Shown: positions 52,622 to 63,861, numbered from the stretch's first letter. The stretch is DNA of 64,000 bases from Marinomonas shanghaiensis (GCF_003259175.1 NZ_QGOK01000013.1:91202-155201); one strand, 5' to 3'. The notes: a model not told the origin generated them from the letters alone. A program made the numbers and translations.

Positions 52622-53512
52622 TTATGTTGCAAAAGGCGGATCTTGTTTAAAACGTTGGATTAAGTAATCACAAATGCTTTGTAGCTTTGGTGAAGGTTGG
52701 CGAACCTTAGGATAGACCAGCCAAACGCCGCTGTATGGATACTGATACTGGGTCAACAAAGGAATAAGCTTGCCAGTAGCGAGGTCATCGGCCACGTAAT
52801 AATCAGGTAATTGCGCTATGCCTAAGCCTTTACGCACCGCATCCAGTAAAGCAGGCCCCGAGTTGCTGCGCCATTGGCTGGCGACTTTTACTTCTTTGTG
52901 CTGCCCATCTTGTTGAAACAGCCAATGACTTTTAGAGCCAATGAGGCAGCGATGCTTATTTAATTCCGCTAGTGTATGCGGCATGCCGTGTTGATCTACG
53001 TAGTCTCTGGACGCGCAGAGGTATTCCACCCTGTCACATAATCGTCGTGATAAATGACTAGAATCTTTCATGGCGCCCATGCGAATCGCTAGGTCATAAC
53101 CTTCTTCTATTAAATCTACTGAGCGGTTAGTGAGATGAAAATCCAGATCTATCTTCGGATGATCCAGTAGGAAATCATTCATTAATGGTGCAATGTAGCG
53201 CTCGCCAAACGTCGTAGCACAGGTCATTTTAAAGGCGCCGATTGGCGCTTGATTTAAGGTTGAAATCATCTCTTCGGCACTGCTTAAGGCTTCTGGCAAA
53301 CCTCGGCAATGTTGATAATACAGTTCACCTGCATCGCTTAAACGAATGCGTCTTGTAGTGCGAAATAGCAGTGTGGTTCCCAGTTCTGCTTCGAGTTGCG
53401 TGATCAAGCGACTGATATGGGACGCGGATACACTCAGTTTAATCGCAGCAGCGGAAAGGCTACCTTGTCTGACCACTTCAACAAAGGCCTCCATGGCTTC
53501 CCAGTTCTTCAT
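52622..53512 (-). CDS. LysR-family regulator, likely of frmA-fghA
   Basis: 296 aa. HTH at EVVRQGSLSAAAIKLSVSAS with HISRLITQLEAELGTTLLF, and a DsdC-like effector domain (DLAIRMGAMKDSSHLSRRLC). It is divergent from frmA across a 183-base AT-rich gap, the usual layout for LysR control of a formaldehyde-detoxification operon in gammaproteobacteria that lack FrmR. Confidence 0.87.
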   Translation of the reverse strand: MKNWEAMEAFVEVVRQGSLSAAAIKLSVSASHISRLITQLEAELGTTLLFRTTRRIRLSDAGELYYQHCRGLPEALSSAEEMISTLNQAPIGAFKMTCATTFGERYIAPLMNDFLLDHPKIDLDFHLTNRSVDLIEEGYDLAIRMGAMKDSSHLSRRLCDRVEYLCASRDYVDQHGMPHTLAELNKHRCLIGSKSHWLFQQDGQHKEVKVASQWRSNSGPALLDAVRKGLGIAQLPDYYVADDLATGKLIPLLTQYQYPYSGVWLVYPKVRQPSPKLQSICDYLIQRFKQDPPFAT

Positions 53513-53665
53513 AATTGCCCCTTTTACATCAAAAATAGCGCCTGTAATTTGTTATATTATAACCAAATATCCCTATTTTGAAATGATTGTTGCTGTATGG
53601 CAATAATCATTTTCCAAATTGAGCATTATCCTCGTAATCATTTGCGTCTACACTGGCGGTATTAA

Positions 53666-54811
<1,146 letters not shown>

Positions 54812-54847
54812 GTTTTCGATAAATGATCGTAATGACACCGTTTTGAT

Positions 54848-54870
54848 AAGCCCGCTGAGCGGGCTTTTTT
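54848..54870 (+). terminator. Terminator between frmA and fghA
   Basis: AAGCCCGC and GCGGGCTT with a TGA loop, then six Ts. It would reduce readthrough into fghA, which has its own AAGGAG. Confidence 0.8.
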
Positions 54871-54891
54871 AACAGAGTTAAGGAGACTGCT

Positions 54892-55722
54892 ATGGAATTG
54901 TTATCTAGCACAAAAAGCTTTGGTGGTTGGTTAAAGCGTTATAAGCATGAAAGCCTATCTGTAAAAAGTGACATGATTTTTGCGATTTACCTTCCCCCTC
55001 AAGCCGAAACACAAAAAGTCCCCGTTTTGTATTGGTTATCTGGTTTGACTTGTACGGACGAAAACTTCACACAAAAAGCGGGCGCTTTTCGTAAAGCGGC
55101 TGAGTTAGGGTTGGCTATTGTGTGTCCCGACACCAGCCCTCGCGGTACAGATTATCCTAACGAACATGACAGCTACGATTTTGGTTCCGCTGCTGGGTTT
55201 TATATCAATGCGACCGTGGAGCCCTATTCGAACACTTACCACATGTACGATTACGTGGTGCAAGAATTGCCACATTTGATTGAAACCAACTTTCCTGTGA
55301 CCGACAAGCGTTCGATCTCTGGTCACTCAATGGGTGGTCACGGTGCCTTGATTTGTGCGCTGAAAAATCCCGGCAAATATCAATCTGTTTCGGCCTTTGC
55401 CCCGATTGTTAACCCAACGAAATGTCCTTGGGGACAAAAAGCCTTTACTGGATACTTGGGTGAAGACAAGGCCACTTGGAATGAATGGGACGCCACTTTG
55501 CTGATCGAGAACGCAAGTGAACGCTTACCTTTGTTTATCGATCAAGGTGAAGCAGATAACTTCTTGGTTGAACAACTCAAACCAGAAGCTCTAGAAGCCT
55601 CCTGTGAAAAAGCCGGACACCCGATCACGTTACGCCGTCAACCGGGCTACGACCACAGTTACTTCTTTATCGCTAGCTTCATCGATGATCATTTAGAACA
55701 TCACTCTAGAGCTTTGAGTTAA
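54892..55722 (+). CDS. fghA: S-formylglutathione hydrolase
   Basis: 276 aa, esterase D family alpha/beta hydrolase. Nucleophile motif SGHSMGGHGALICAL, oxyanion region LYWLSGLTCTDENFTQKAG, late catalytic Asp and His (LFIDQGEADNFLVEQLKPEA, GYDHSYFFIASFIDDH). It splits S-formylglutathione to formate and glutathione, the step after FrmA. Confidence 0.93.
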   Translation: MELLSSTKSFGGWLKRYKHESLSVKSDMIFAIYLPPQAETQKVPVLYWLSGLTCTDENFTQKAGAFRKAAELGLAIVCPDTSPRGTDYPNEHDSYDFGSAAGFYINATVEPYSNTYHMYDYVVQELPHLIETNFPVTDKRSISGHSMGGHGALICALKNPGKYQSVSAFAPIVNPTKCPWGQKAFTGYLGEDKATWNEWDATLLIENASERLPLFIDQGEADNFLVEQLKPEALEASCEKAGHPITLRRQPGYDHSYFFIASFIDDHLEHHSRALS

Positions 55723-55745
55723 TTTATTTACTTTGATGTGACAGA

Positions 55746-55790
55746 CTTGAGATCAGATTAAAAATTGCTATTTCTTTATCTGATCTCAAG
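55746..55790. terminator. Bidirectional terminator hairpin
   Basis: CTTGAGATCAGAT (55746-55758) and ATCTGATCTCAAG (55778-55790) are perfect 13-base arms with a 19-base loop. It lies between convergent fghA and the next gene. No T-run follows. Confidence 0.6.
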
Positions 55791-55806
55791 ACCAGGTCTT
55801 GTGTTG

Positions 55807-56733
55807 TTATTTGATGGGTTGGTCTATATTAAATGGCGAGTCAGGGCCGAGTAATTCATTGGTGAGTATCTTGGGTGAAATGTTAAGTTCAAAATGAAAT
55901 AATTTTGACTCTATGCCGCAACCATCAAAAACAATTGCCCATCCTTCTGTACTGCCTTCTTTTGGTAAGCGCCAGCACACACCTTTTATGTTGGCATAAC
56001 GTGTACCATCGGCGTCCTCTGTGATTGGATAATCTACTTCTTTGGTTAAGCTGTTGAGGTATTCTTTTTGTGCCCTTTTGGATTCTGCGATTTTGTCTCT
56101 GAGTTCTGCAGAAAAAATATCAGTTAAAGCCTCATCGTCTATATTTGAAGGCAAAGTGACGTTTGATAAATCAAGCAGGCTAGGTCTCTCGGAGCCCAAT
56201 AGCGAAGCGTCGAGAGCGTCAGAGCTCTGACTGCTGTCTTGTTGTGCCTTGTCTGTCATAGCTTTCTTTTGATCCATGTTACCGGCTATTTCTTGAGCAT
56301 CAAGGGGGTAGCTTTTCTCGCTTAGTTCTTTTCCGGTGACCTTATCATCGACAATAACAGCGGAATTTTTGGCAGTTTTTGTTTTTTCTGCAGAAGGAGC
56401 TTGCGGCTTAGTTTCTTGTTGTACTGTGGGGGGCGATGCATTTTCATTTTGCTCAACAGACACTGCCAACTCTTGCTCGTCTGGTTGCACGATTTCTGAT
56501 GGTGTTTCAATCGTTGATGTTTCTTTTGCCGGTGTTTGGGTTGGTAAGAGTTGTAACTCTATTGTTGTTGGCTGCGCCGCGACTTTAAACCAATCTTGGC
56601 TATCTGATAGTTCAATAAGCACTATGTGTATTGTGATAGCACTAAGAAGTGCGGCCGCCCAAGGCGCAAATTTTTGTTTCATTAGGCTTCTTAATGGGTG
56701 CTTTTTGCTTTGATTGTCAATAATGGATTCCAT
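55807..56733 (-). CDS. Unrecognised membrane-anchored protein with long disordered periplasmic part
   Basis: 308 aa. One membrane segment near residues 25-45 (FAPWAAALLSAITIHIVLIE) follows a basic start. Then come about 150 polar, Pro/Gln/Glu/Ser-rich residues that look disordered. The end is a folded domain of about 90 residues with two cysteines (KGVCWRLPKEGSTEGWAIV, FDGCGIESKLFHF) that may form a disulfide. This layout is TonB- or ZipA-like in shape only. I do not recognise the family. It is divergent from lptM, with no partner gene nearby. Confidence 0.65.
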   Translation of the reverse strand: MESIIDNQSKKHPLRSLMKQKFAPWAAALLSAITIHIVLIELSDSQDWFKVAAQPTTIELQLLPTQTPAKETSTIETPSEIVQPDEQELAVSVEQNENASPPTVQQETKPQAPSAEKTKTAKNSAVIVDDKVTGKELSEKSYPLDAQEIAGNMDQKKAMTDKAQQDSSQSSDALDASLLGSERPSLLDLSNVTLPSNIDDEALTDIFSAELRDKIAESKRAQKEYLNSLTKEVDYPITEDADGTRYANIKGVCWRLPKEGSTEGWAIVFDGCGIESKLFHFELNISPKILTNELLGPDSPFNIDQPIK

Positions 56734-56905
56734 TGAGTGTCTATATCTGAATAGCTTGTGTCAAATATAGCAAATTCAACCGTAAGGTCATTAGTATTTG
56801 AAATAATGTTGATAAAAGAATATCCATGTAATTGGCTTACTGGGGTTGGGAAACGAACTGGCCGCAAGGTATACTGTATGAATCAAAAATAGAAGAGATA
56901 AGACG

Positions 56906-57022
56906 ATGTATAAGTTGCTTGCAGTGTGTGTTTTGGCTGTTTTTCTTACGGCTTGTGGAAATAAAGGTGCGCTTTATTTGCCGAATGACACAACAGATGC
57001 ACAACAAGAGTCGTCTTTGTAG
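56906..57022 (+). CDS. lptM: LptM small lipoprotein
   Basis: 38 aa. Lipobox LTAC at Cys17, then the conserved GNKGALYLPN of LptM (YifL). In E. coli LptM helps the LptD-LptE outer-membrane complex mature by assisting disulfide formation. It sits directly before lysA, as in most gammaproteobacteria, so placement and sequence agree. Short, but well supported. Confidence 0.9.
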   Translation: MYKLLAVCVLAVFLTACGNKGALYLPNDTTDAQQESSL

Positions 57023-57036
57023 CTGAGGATTCCCCT

Positions 57037-58290
57037 TTGGATTTTTTTAATTATTCAGATCAGACTCTGCATGCAGAGAATGTTGCGTTATCAGATATTG
57101 CTAATCAGTACGGAACACCTTGTTATGTGTATTCGCGTGCCACGTTTGAACGTCATTACAAAGCTTATGCCGATGCATTTGCATCACATCCGACTTTGAT
57201 TTGCTATGCCGTAAAAGCGTGTTCAAATATTGCGATTTTGAATGTCTTAGCTCGCTTGGGCTCTGGGTTCGATATTGTCTCTATTGGCGAGCTCGAGCGT
57301 GTTCTTAAAGCGGGTGGCGAGCCTTCGAAAATTATGTTTTCTGGCTTAGGTAAGCAAGCTGTCGAAATGCGTCGCGCACTAGAAGTGGGTATTCATTGCT
57401 TTAATGTTGAGTCTGAGGCTGAGTTATACCGATTAGACCAAGTCGCAGGTGAGATGGGAAAAGCCGCACCAGTATCACTGCGTGTTAACCCAGACGTCGA
57501 TGCGAAAACACATCCTTATATTTCAACCGGTTTAAAAGAAAATAAGTTTGGTATCGATATCAAAGATGCCGTCCGCATCTATAAAATTGCTCATCAATTG
57601 CCTAATTTAAATGTCATGGGTGTTGATTGTCACATAGGTTCTCAACTTACAGAACTTAAACCCTTTTTGGACACATTTGATCGTTTGATTGGACTAGTAG
57701 ACGAATTAGCCGACGCTGGTATTACGATTAAACATCTTGATCTAGGTGGCGGGTTAGGGGTTCGTTATCGTGATGAGGTACCGCCGGAACCCGCTGATTA
57801 TGCGAAGCTGTTACTTGAAAAAGTAAAGGGTAAAAGTTTTGAACTGGCATTTGAGCCTGGCCGTTCTATTGCGGCTAATGCCGGCGTTTTGTTAACGCAG
57901 GTTGAGTTTTTAAAATGCACCCCGCATAAAAACTTTGCCATCATTGACGGTGCGATGAACGATTTGATTCGCCCATCTTTATATGGCGCTTGGATGAATA
58001 TCGTCCCTGTCTCTTTGTTACCCACACCAGAAGGCAAGCGCAGTTATGATCTTGTTGGCCCTATTTGTGAAACGGGGGATTTTTTAGGCAAAGATCGTGA
58101 GCTGGATATTCAAGCGGGTGATCTTTTAGCGGTTCGTTCGGCGGGAGCTTATGGTTTTACTATGGCGTCAAACTATAACAGCCGTAATCGTGCCGCAGAA
58201 GTTATGGTGGATGGCGACAAAACCTATTTGATTCGCGCTCGTGAAACGATTGAGCATCAGTTAGCTGGTGAGCAAATTTTGCCAGACTAA
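57037..58290 (+). CDS. lysA: Diaminopimelate decarboxylase
   Basis: 417 aa PLP enzyme, last step of lysine synthesis. PLP lysine in LICYAVKACSN, substrate loop GVDCHIGSQLTELKPF, CETGDFLGKD and GAYGFTMASNYNSR are present. The start is TTG at 57037, with GAGG nine bases upstream and no nearby in-frame ATG that keeps the family N-terminus. Ten bases before dapF. Confidence 0.93.
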   Translation: MDFFNYSDQTLHAENVALSDIANQYGTPCYVYSRATFERHYKAYADAFASHPTLICYAVKACSNIAILNVLARLGSGFDIVSIGELERVLKAGGEPSKIMFSGLGKQAVEMRRALEVGIHCFNVESEAELYRLDQVAGEMGKAAPVSLRVNPDVDAKTHPYISTGLKENKFGIDIKDAVRIYKIAHQLPNLNVMGVDCHIGSQLTELKPFLDTFDRLIGLVDELADAGITIKHLDLGGGLGVRYRDEVPPEPADYAKLLLEKVKGKSFELAFEPGRSIAANAGVLLTQVEFLKCTPHKNFAIIDGAMNDLIRPSLYGAWMNIVPVSLLPTPEGKRSYDLVGPICETGDFLGKDRELDIQAGDLLAVRSAGAYGFTMASNYNSRNRAAEVMVDGDKTYLIRARETIEHQLAGEQILPD

Positions 58291-58300
58291 GGAGTCCGTC

Positions 58301-59131
58301 ATGTTGTTAAAATTTACCAAAATGCACGGATTAGGGAATGATTTTGTTGTCGTTGATGCTGTCTCTCGTAAAGTGTTTTTTAATAAGCAGCAAATCGAAA
58401 AATTGAGCGACCGTAATTGGGGGATTGGTTTTGACCAGCTTTTGGTCGTTGAGCCGCCTACGAATCCTGATATGGATTTTCGTTATCGCATTTATAATTC
58501 CGATGGCAGCGAAGTTGAGCATTGTGGCAACGGTGCTCGCTGCTTCGCTAAATTCGTGTTGGATAGAGAGTTAACCAATAAACGCATTATTAATGTTGAA
58601 ACAAAACGTGGAGCAATTCAATTGCGCGTTTTGGATGGCGGTTTGGTTACTGTCGATATGGGGGCGCCGAGTTTTGATCCAAAGGACTTGCCATTTACGG
58701 CAGATTCCTCTGAAACTCTCTATAGTATTATGGCAGGTGATGCTGAGTATTTTATGACACCTGTGTCTGTTGGTAATCCACATGCGGTTATCAAAGTCGA
58801 TCAATTAATCGACGATGAGGTGGCAACAGTTGGGGCCCTGATTGAGTGTCATGAGCGTTTTCCTAGAAAGGTAAATGTTGGTTTTATGCAGGTTGTTAAT
58901 CCTGATGAAATCAACTTACGTGTTTATGAGCGTGGTGTAGGTGAGACTCAAGCTTGCGGGACGGGTGCCTGCGCTGCTGTTGTTGCGGGTATTAAGCAAG
59001 GATGGTTGTCTCCTAAAGTCACCGCGCATCTGCGCGGTGGTGATTTGCACATTGAATGGCAAGGTGACGGTTCCCCTATTCTGATGACGGGGCCTGCTGA
59101 AAAAGTTTTTGAAGGTCAAATATACCTATAA
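58301..59131 (+). CDS. dapF: Diaminopimelate epimerase
   Basis: 276 aa. Two catalytic cysteines in the symmetric halves: EVEHCGNGARCFAKF and TQACGTGACAAVV. Converts LL- to meso-diaminopimelate for lysine and peptidoglycan. AAGGAG precedes the ATG at 58301; the frame opens earlier, at 58268, inside lysA. Confidence 0.94.
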   Translation: MLLKFTKMHGLGNDFVVVDAVSRKVFFNKQQIEKLSDRNWGIGFDQLLVVEPPTNPDMDFRYRIYNSDGSEVEHCGNGARCFAKFVLDRELTNKRIINVETKRGAIQLRVLDGGLVTVDMGAPSFDPKDLPFTADSSETLYSIMAGDAEYFMTPVSVGNPHAVIKVDQLIDDEVATVGALIECHERFPRKVNVGFMQVVNPDEINLRVYERGVGETQACGTGACAAVVAGIKQGWLSPKVTAHLRGGDLHIEWQGDGSPILMTGPAEKVFEGQIYL

Positions 59132-59139
59132 GAGGGATT

Positions 59140-59805
59140 ATGAGCGAAGAAGAGGTAATTCAATATCTGTCAAACACCCCGGAGTTCTTTGTCCGGAATG
59201 CTGACCTGTTGGAGAGCCTAACGCTTCCTCATCCGGTTAACGGTAAAGTAATTTCGTTATTAGAATATCAAGTCAATCTGCTTCGTAAGACAACAGCAAG
59301 CTATCGTGCTCAATTTGAGCGCTTGGTTGAGGTGGCTCGTGAAAATGAGTCCACCATGCAAAAAAGTAGACGGTTGGTATTAGCTGGGCTTACTTGCAGC
59401 TCTTTGGATGATCTGGCTGTTATTATTGATGATATGGTGAGAGAAGATTTTGAGGTGACTCACCATACCTTAATTTTGTATGGCGAATTTCCCGATAATG
59501 CGATTAGATCTCATAAATTAGTAGAGGATGAGCTATCTTTGTCTCATACTTCTGGCTTCAATGAGTGTTTCTGCGGCATGTTGCCAGACAATGAAATGCG
59601 TTTTCTTTTTGCGGATAACGCGGCATCTATTCGTTCCGTTGCTGTTTTGCCTTTGTTATCAAGAGAAGGGGGGGCAGTAAAAAAATGTGGTGTCCTTGTA
59701 TTGGGAGCAGACAGTAAATCTGCTTTTGATAAGGAAAAGGGCGCTTTATTTCTTCAATATCTTGCCGATTTGCTAAGTGCTATTTTATTAAGGTTGTTGC
59801 CGTGA
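59140..59805 (+). CDS. DUF484 family protein
   Basis: 221 aa. Conserved start (EEEVIQYLSNTPEFFVRNAD, LLESLTLPHPVNGKVISLLE), then a GAF-like region (SSLDDLAVIIDDMVREDFEV, VLPLLSREG). In other gammaproteobacteria it is followed by xerC; here its stop overlaps the HAD gene instead. Function unknown. Confidence 0.85.
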   Translation: MSEEEVIQYLSNTPEFFVRNADLLESLTLPHPVNGKVISLLEYQVNLLRKTTASYRAQFERLVEVARENESTMQKSRRLVLAGLTCSSLDDLAVIIDDMVREDFEVTHHTLILYGEFPDNAIRSHKLVEDELSLSHTSGFNECFCGMLPDNEMRFLFADNAASIRSVAVLPLLSREGGAVKKCGVLVLGADSKSAFDKEKGALFLQYLADLLSAILLRLLP

Positions 59806-60515
59806 GTGTGTTGATTACGTTTGATCTCGACAACACTCTTTGGGATGTGGCCCCCGTTATAATGCGAGCGGAATATGCCATGGAGTCTTGGTTTGAAGAG
59901 CGCTTTCCAGGATTCTCCCATCAGCATTCAACTCTCGCTCGAGAAGCGTTAAGAAATAACATTTTATCCACAAAGCCTGAGTTGGCGTATAATTTGACTG
60001 CGGTGAGATTGGCTGTATATAAGTTGGCATTGAAGCAGTTTGGATTGCCTTCAGAGGAAGCAGACTCTGTTGCGGGTGCTGCATTGGCGCACTTTTGTGA
60101 GTGGCGTCAAAAAGTTGATCTTTATCCTCATGTCGTCGATGTCTTGGAAGTCTTAAGGCAAGATTATGCATTAGCAGTTATCACCAATGGCAATGCTGAT
60201 GTGTTTCATCCTTATGTCGGTTTAGGGCAGTATTTTGATTTTGCAATTAGAGCTGATGAAGTTGGTGTAGCAAAGCCAGATCCTAGTGTGTTTATGATTG
60301 CAGCTAGAAATGCGGGTGTTGATATATCTGAGCTTATTCATATAGGTGATCATCCTACGGACGATGTTTTTGGGTCGTCAAATGCGGGTGCAAAAAGTGT
60401 TTGGTTCAATCGACATGGGGCGCAACGATGGTCTGATGATTGGGGGGGGCGTTCTCATGCTGAGATACATTCTCTGCTTGAGTTACCAACAGTGATTCAG
60501 TCTTTGTTACCATAG
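59802..60515 (+). CDS. HAD-family phosphatase (YigB-like)
   Basis: 237 aa. Motif I FDLDNTLWD, late motif IGDHPTDDVFGSSNAG with the acidic pair. E. coli YigB dephosphorylates FMN and several small substrates; activity here is inferred. Starts at GTG 59802, overlapping the DUF484 stop (GTGA). Confidence 0.87.
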   Translation: MSVLITFDLDNTLWDVAPVIMRAEYAMESWFEERFPGFSHQHSTLAREALRNNILSTKPELAYNLTAVRLAVYKLALKQFGLPSEEADSVAGAALAHFCEWRQKVDLYPHVVDVLEVLRQDYALAVITNGNADVFHPYVGLGQYFDFAIRADEVGVAKPDPSVFMIAARNAGVDISELIHIGDHPTDDVFGSSNAGAKSVWFNRHGAQRWSDDWGGRSHAEIHSLLELPTVIQSLLP

Positions 60516-60618
60516 TATTTTTCTATTACTATAATTGAAGAGAACTCATTTTTACCCTCATCGTTTAGTGATACACTAATGTCATTCAATAGTTAAACAT
60601 AGAATTTAAGGAATTATT

Positions 60619-60945
60619 ATGAGTGAGAATACAATCCAAATCACTGATGCTCAGTTTGCAGAAGAAGTGCTTAATTCTGATATCCCAGTTATCGTGGACT
60701 TCTGGGCTCCATGGTGCGGACCTTGCAAAATGATTGCACCGGTTTTGGAAGATGTTGCAGCCGAGTACGCAGGCAAAGTTAAGGTTGTTAAACTTAACGT
60801 GGATGAAAACCAAGAAACAGCGCCTAAGTACAATGTACGTGGCATTCCTACTTTACTTGTTATCAAGGGTGGTGAAGTGGTTGCTACTAAAGTGGGTGCG
60901 GTCTCTAAATCTCAATTAATTGAGTTTGTTAACGGCGCCATCTAA
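60619..60945 (+). CDS. trxA: Thioredoxin 1
   Basis: 108 aa, standard length. Active site WCGPC at residues 32-36 within [16 protein letters not shown], and the cis-proline region [20 protein letters not shown]. Cytosolic disulfide reductant. A strong terminator follows. Its own promoter probably lies in the 103-base gap after the HAD gene. Confidence 0.95.
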   Translation: MSENTIQITDAQFAEEVLNSDIPVIVDFWAPWCGPCKMIAPVLEDVAAEYAGKVKVVKLNVDENQETAPKYNVRGIPTLLVIKGGEVVATKVGAVSKSQLIEFVNGAI

Positions 60946-60963
60946 TGGTGTGTGTTTTGTTAT

Positions 60964-60996
60964 AAAAAAAGCAGCCTATAGATGGCTGCTTTTTTG
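60964..60996. terminator. Terminator between trxA and mepM
   Basis: A seven-A run plus GCAGCC pairs with GGCTGC plus a T-run around a 7-base loop. With A/T flanks on both sides it can end both convergent genes. Confidence 0.85.
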
Positions 60997-61015
60997 TTTT
61001 TATTTGTCTTAGCGT

Positions 61016-62455
61016 TTAGTTTTTATTGAGTGAGGCAAGTTTTTGCGCGAATTCAGGGGAATGAGAATTTGCTAATGTTGCAACTACTTGTTTCGCATAG
61101 GGCAAATAATTTTTCAAATCGTTTTTCGGCATTGGCTCGTCGTTAGGTAGTTTAACCGTGACAGGGTTTTTGTGAGTACCATTTATCCTAAATTCATAAT
61201 GCAGGTGGGGGCCCGTTGCCCAGCCTGTTTGTCCTACATATGCAATCACTTTTCCTTGTTGTACTCTTGCACCACGTTTAGTGCCTTTGGCGAATCCTCT
61301 TAAGTGAGCATACAGTGTTTGGTATCCTCTACCATGATCAATAATCACGACATTACCGTAACCATTTTGTTTGCCCGCAAAGGAGATTTTCCCGTCTCCT
61401 GCTGCTTTTACTGGTGTGCCGCTCGCAGCAGCGTAGTCTACGCCTCTGTGAGGCATGGTTGTCTTGAATACAGGGTGTAATCTGTTTGGATTAAACTTTG
61501 AGGAGATTCTTGTGAAATCAACGGGTGTTCGGATAAATGCTTTACGCATTGCAAGACCATCAGGAGAGTAATAGCTTGATCCTTTGTCTGTTGTGTATCG
61601 GATGGCCTGATACGTTCGTCCATTATTAATGAATTGTGCTGCAATAATGTTGCCGTTTCCGATTTTTTCGCCATCTAGTAGTTGTTCTTCGTATAAAACA
61701 CTAAGGCTATCGCCTTTGCGTATGTCTAATGCAAAATCAATGTCCCAGCCAAAAATATTTGCCAACTCGATAAGAAGCGATTGATCTATTCCAGACTTTA
61801 AGCCGTCAACGAAAAGTGAGTCGTTTATCTCGGCTTCTTTATAGGCTTGTGTTATTTCTGGTGTGCGGGAGTCTTCTTTTCTTGTGAACTCATCGCCGAC
61901 TCTGTCAAAAGTAACGCTGTCTAGGCGATTTAGTACAATTGTTAGGCTGGTTAATTCACCCGATGTATTGTCGGTTACAAATTGAAGTGTTTGGCCAGGT
62001 CTCATCTGCAGGAGTGTTTTTTGTGATTTGTCGGCCAAAGACACTTTGTGGATATCTTGTGCTGAAATGCCTTCAGCAGAGAGCAGCTTAGACAGAGAGT
62101 CACCTGATTTGATTTCAACTGTTTGTTCTTTAAAAGTGGGTGGCGCACTTTTCTGCACTAAGGCTTTAGGGGCTGGTATGTCGTGTATGGTGGTTGTTGT
62201 TGTATCAGTATTTATATTATTTGTAGAGAAAAAAACATTTGGCGCTGGTGTGTTTGCTGTTGGCGCAAGCTGTCGTAAGTCCTGCAGCATAAGCTGCGAC
62301 TGATCAACCACCTCGAAGTTTGCTTCAAGTGATATGGTGTTTTTATCTGCGATCTCGCCATCAGGGAGTGCGACTAACGCTACGGCTAGAAAGGCACTTA
62401 CCACCGCGATTGAGAGTAAATGTTTTGCTGGTAATAATTTTGTCAAAATGCGCAC
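61016..62455 (-). CDS. mepM: M23-family murein endopeptidase (MepM-like)
   Basis: 479 aa. N-terminal membrane segment (HLLSIAVVSAFLAVALVALP), a low-complexity linker, a LysM-like/OapA region (QTVEIKSGDSLSKLLSAEGI) and a C-terminal LytM domain. The zinc ligands are HRGVDYAA and GPHLHYEFRI. It would cut D-Ala-mDAP crosslinks to open the sacculus for growth. It is divergent from tyrS across 98 bases, a common gammaproteobacterial arrangement. Confidence 0.9.
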   Translation of the reverse strand: MRILTKLLPAKHLLSIAVVSAFLAVALVALPDGEIADKNTISLEANFEVVDQSQLMLQDLRQLAPTANTPAPNVFFSTNNINTDTTTTTIHDIPAPKALVQKSAPPTFKEQTVEIKSGDSLSKLLSAEGISAQDIHKVSLADKSQKTLLQMRPGQTLQFVTDNTSGELTSLTIVLNRLDSVTFDRVGDEFTRKEDSRTPEITQAYKEAEINDSLFVDGLKSGIDQSLLIELANIFGWDIDFALDIRKGDSLSVLYEEQLLDGEKIGNGNIIAAQFINNGRTYQAIRYTTDKGSSYYSPDGLAMRKAFIRTPVDFTRISSKFNPNRLHPVFKTTMPHRGVDYAAASGTPVKAAGDGKISFAGKQNGYGNVVIIDHGRGYQTLYAHLRGFAKGTKRGARVQQGKVIAYVGQTGWATGPHLHYEFRINGTHKNPVTVKLPNDEPMPKNDLKNYLPYAKQVVATLANSHSPEFAQKLASLNKN

Positions 62456-62553
62456 CCAAAAAATCTTTAATAAGCCCTTATAATCCTACCAACATTACTT
62501 TTATAATTGAATGCTTAAATTAAGATAAACTCACTAGGATATGGATCAAAATA

Positions 62554-63861
62554 ATGACTGTAAGCAGTAAAGACCTCTTAAATGACTTGCAAGCTCGTGG
62601 GCTGATAGCTCAAATGACGGCAGAAGATGAACTAAAAAAACATCTTGATGGTGAAAGTCGTACTCTTTATTGTGGTTTTGATCCAACGGCAGACAGTTTG
62701 CATTTGGGGCATCTTGTGCCTCTTTTAGTGCTAAAACGTTTCCAAGATGCTGGTCATAATCCAATTGCACTGGTCGGTGGTGCTACAGGTCTCATTGGAG
62801 ATCCTAGTTTTAAAGCGGCTGAGCGCCAGTTGAATACATCCGATATTGTTGCTGGATGGGCTGAAAAAATTCGTGGTCAAGTTAGCCAATTTGTAAAATT
62901 TGATGATGTGCCTAACCCTGCTCGAGTGGTCAATAACCTTGACTGGGCAGGTGAAATGAATGTTTTGGATTTTTTACGTGACATCGGTAAGCATTTTTCT
63001 GTTAATGCTATGATTAATAAAGAGTCTGTGCAGCAACGCTTAAATAGAGAAGGCGCTGGAATATCTTTTACAGAATTCTCTTATGCTTTATTGCAAGGAA
63101 TGGATTTTGCTGAGCTGAATCGAGTCTACGGTTGCACACTACAAATAGGTGGTAGCGATCAATGGGGTAATATTGTTGGCGGTATCGATTTGTCACGTCG
63201 TCAAAATCAATCGCAAACGTTTGGTCTGACTGTTCCTTTAGTGACAAAGTCCGATGGAACGAAATTCGGTAAAACAGAGTCCGGTGCAGTGTGGTTGGAC
63301 GCAACGAAAACCAGTCAGTATGCCTTTTATCAGTTTTGGCTAAATACAGCTGATGCTGATGTGTACAAGTTTTTAAAGTTTTTTACTTTTTTAAGTCTTG
63401 AAGAGATTGCTGCTATTGAAAAGGCCGATCAAGAAAGTGCTGGTAAACCTCAGGGACAATTGATTCTAGCTCGTGAAGCAACTCGTTTGGTTCATGGTGA
63501 AGAAGGGTTGCAGGCTGCTGAGCGTATTACTCATGCTTTATTTAGTGGTGAGGCTGATCAATTGAGTGAGAGAGATCTTGAGCAGATTCAGCTTGATGGA
63601 TTACCAAGTAGTTCTTTGCTTGGAATAAATCTTTCTGAAACACCGCTTACTAGTTTGATGGCGGATGCAGGGTTGGCTGCAAGTGGTAAGCAAGTTAAGG
63701 ATGCTCTGCAACGCGATTCAGTTTTTGTGAATGGTGTGGCAAAGGGACTCGATGACAACATGGCTGCAGCTGATATATTTACAGCTGCGAATGGCTATTT
63801 TGGTAAGTACTTCCTTGTGAAGTTGGGTAAGAAAAAACACCATCTATTTGTATTGTCGTGA
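62554..63861 (+). CDS. tyrS: Tyrosyl-tRNA synthetase
   Basis: 435 aa, E. coli TyrS type. HIGH-like [37 protein letters not shown]-like [12 protein letters not shown], and a C-terminal S4 RNA-binding domain ([19 protein letters not shown]). Charges tRNA-Tyr. Its stop codon lies inside a 16-base tandem duplication. Confidence 0.95.
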   Translation: MTVSSKDLLNDLQARGLIAQMTAEDELKKHLDGESRTLYCGFDPTADSLHLGHLVPLLVLKRFQDAGHNPIALVGGATGLIGDPSFKAAERQLNTSDIVAGWAEKIRGQVSQFVKFDDVPNPARVVNNLDWAGEMNVLDFLRDIGKHFSVNAMINKESVQQRLNREGAGISFTEFSYALLQGMDFAELNRVYGCTLQIGGSDQWGNIVGGIDLSRRQNQSQTFGLTVPLVTKSDGTKFGKTESGAVWLDATKTSQYAFYQFWLNTADADVYKFLKFFTFLSLEEIAAIEKADQESAGKPQGQLILAREATRLVHGEEGLQAAERITHALFSGEADQLSERDLEQIQLDGLPSSSLLGINLSETPLTSLMADAGLAASGKQVKDALQRDSVFVNGVAKGLDDNMAAADIFTAANGYFGKYFLVKLGKKKHHLFVLS

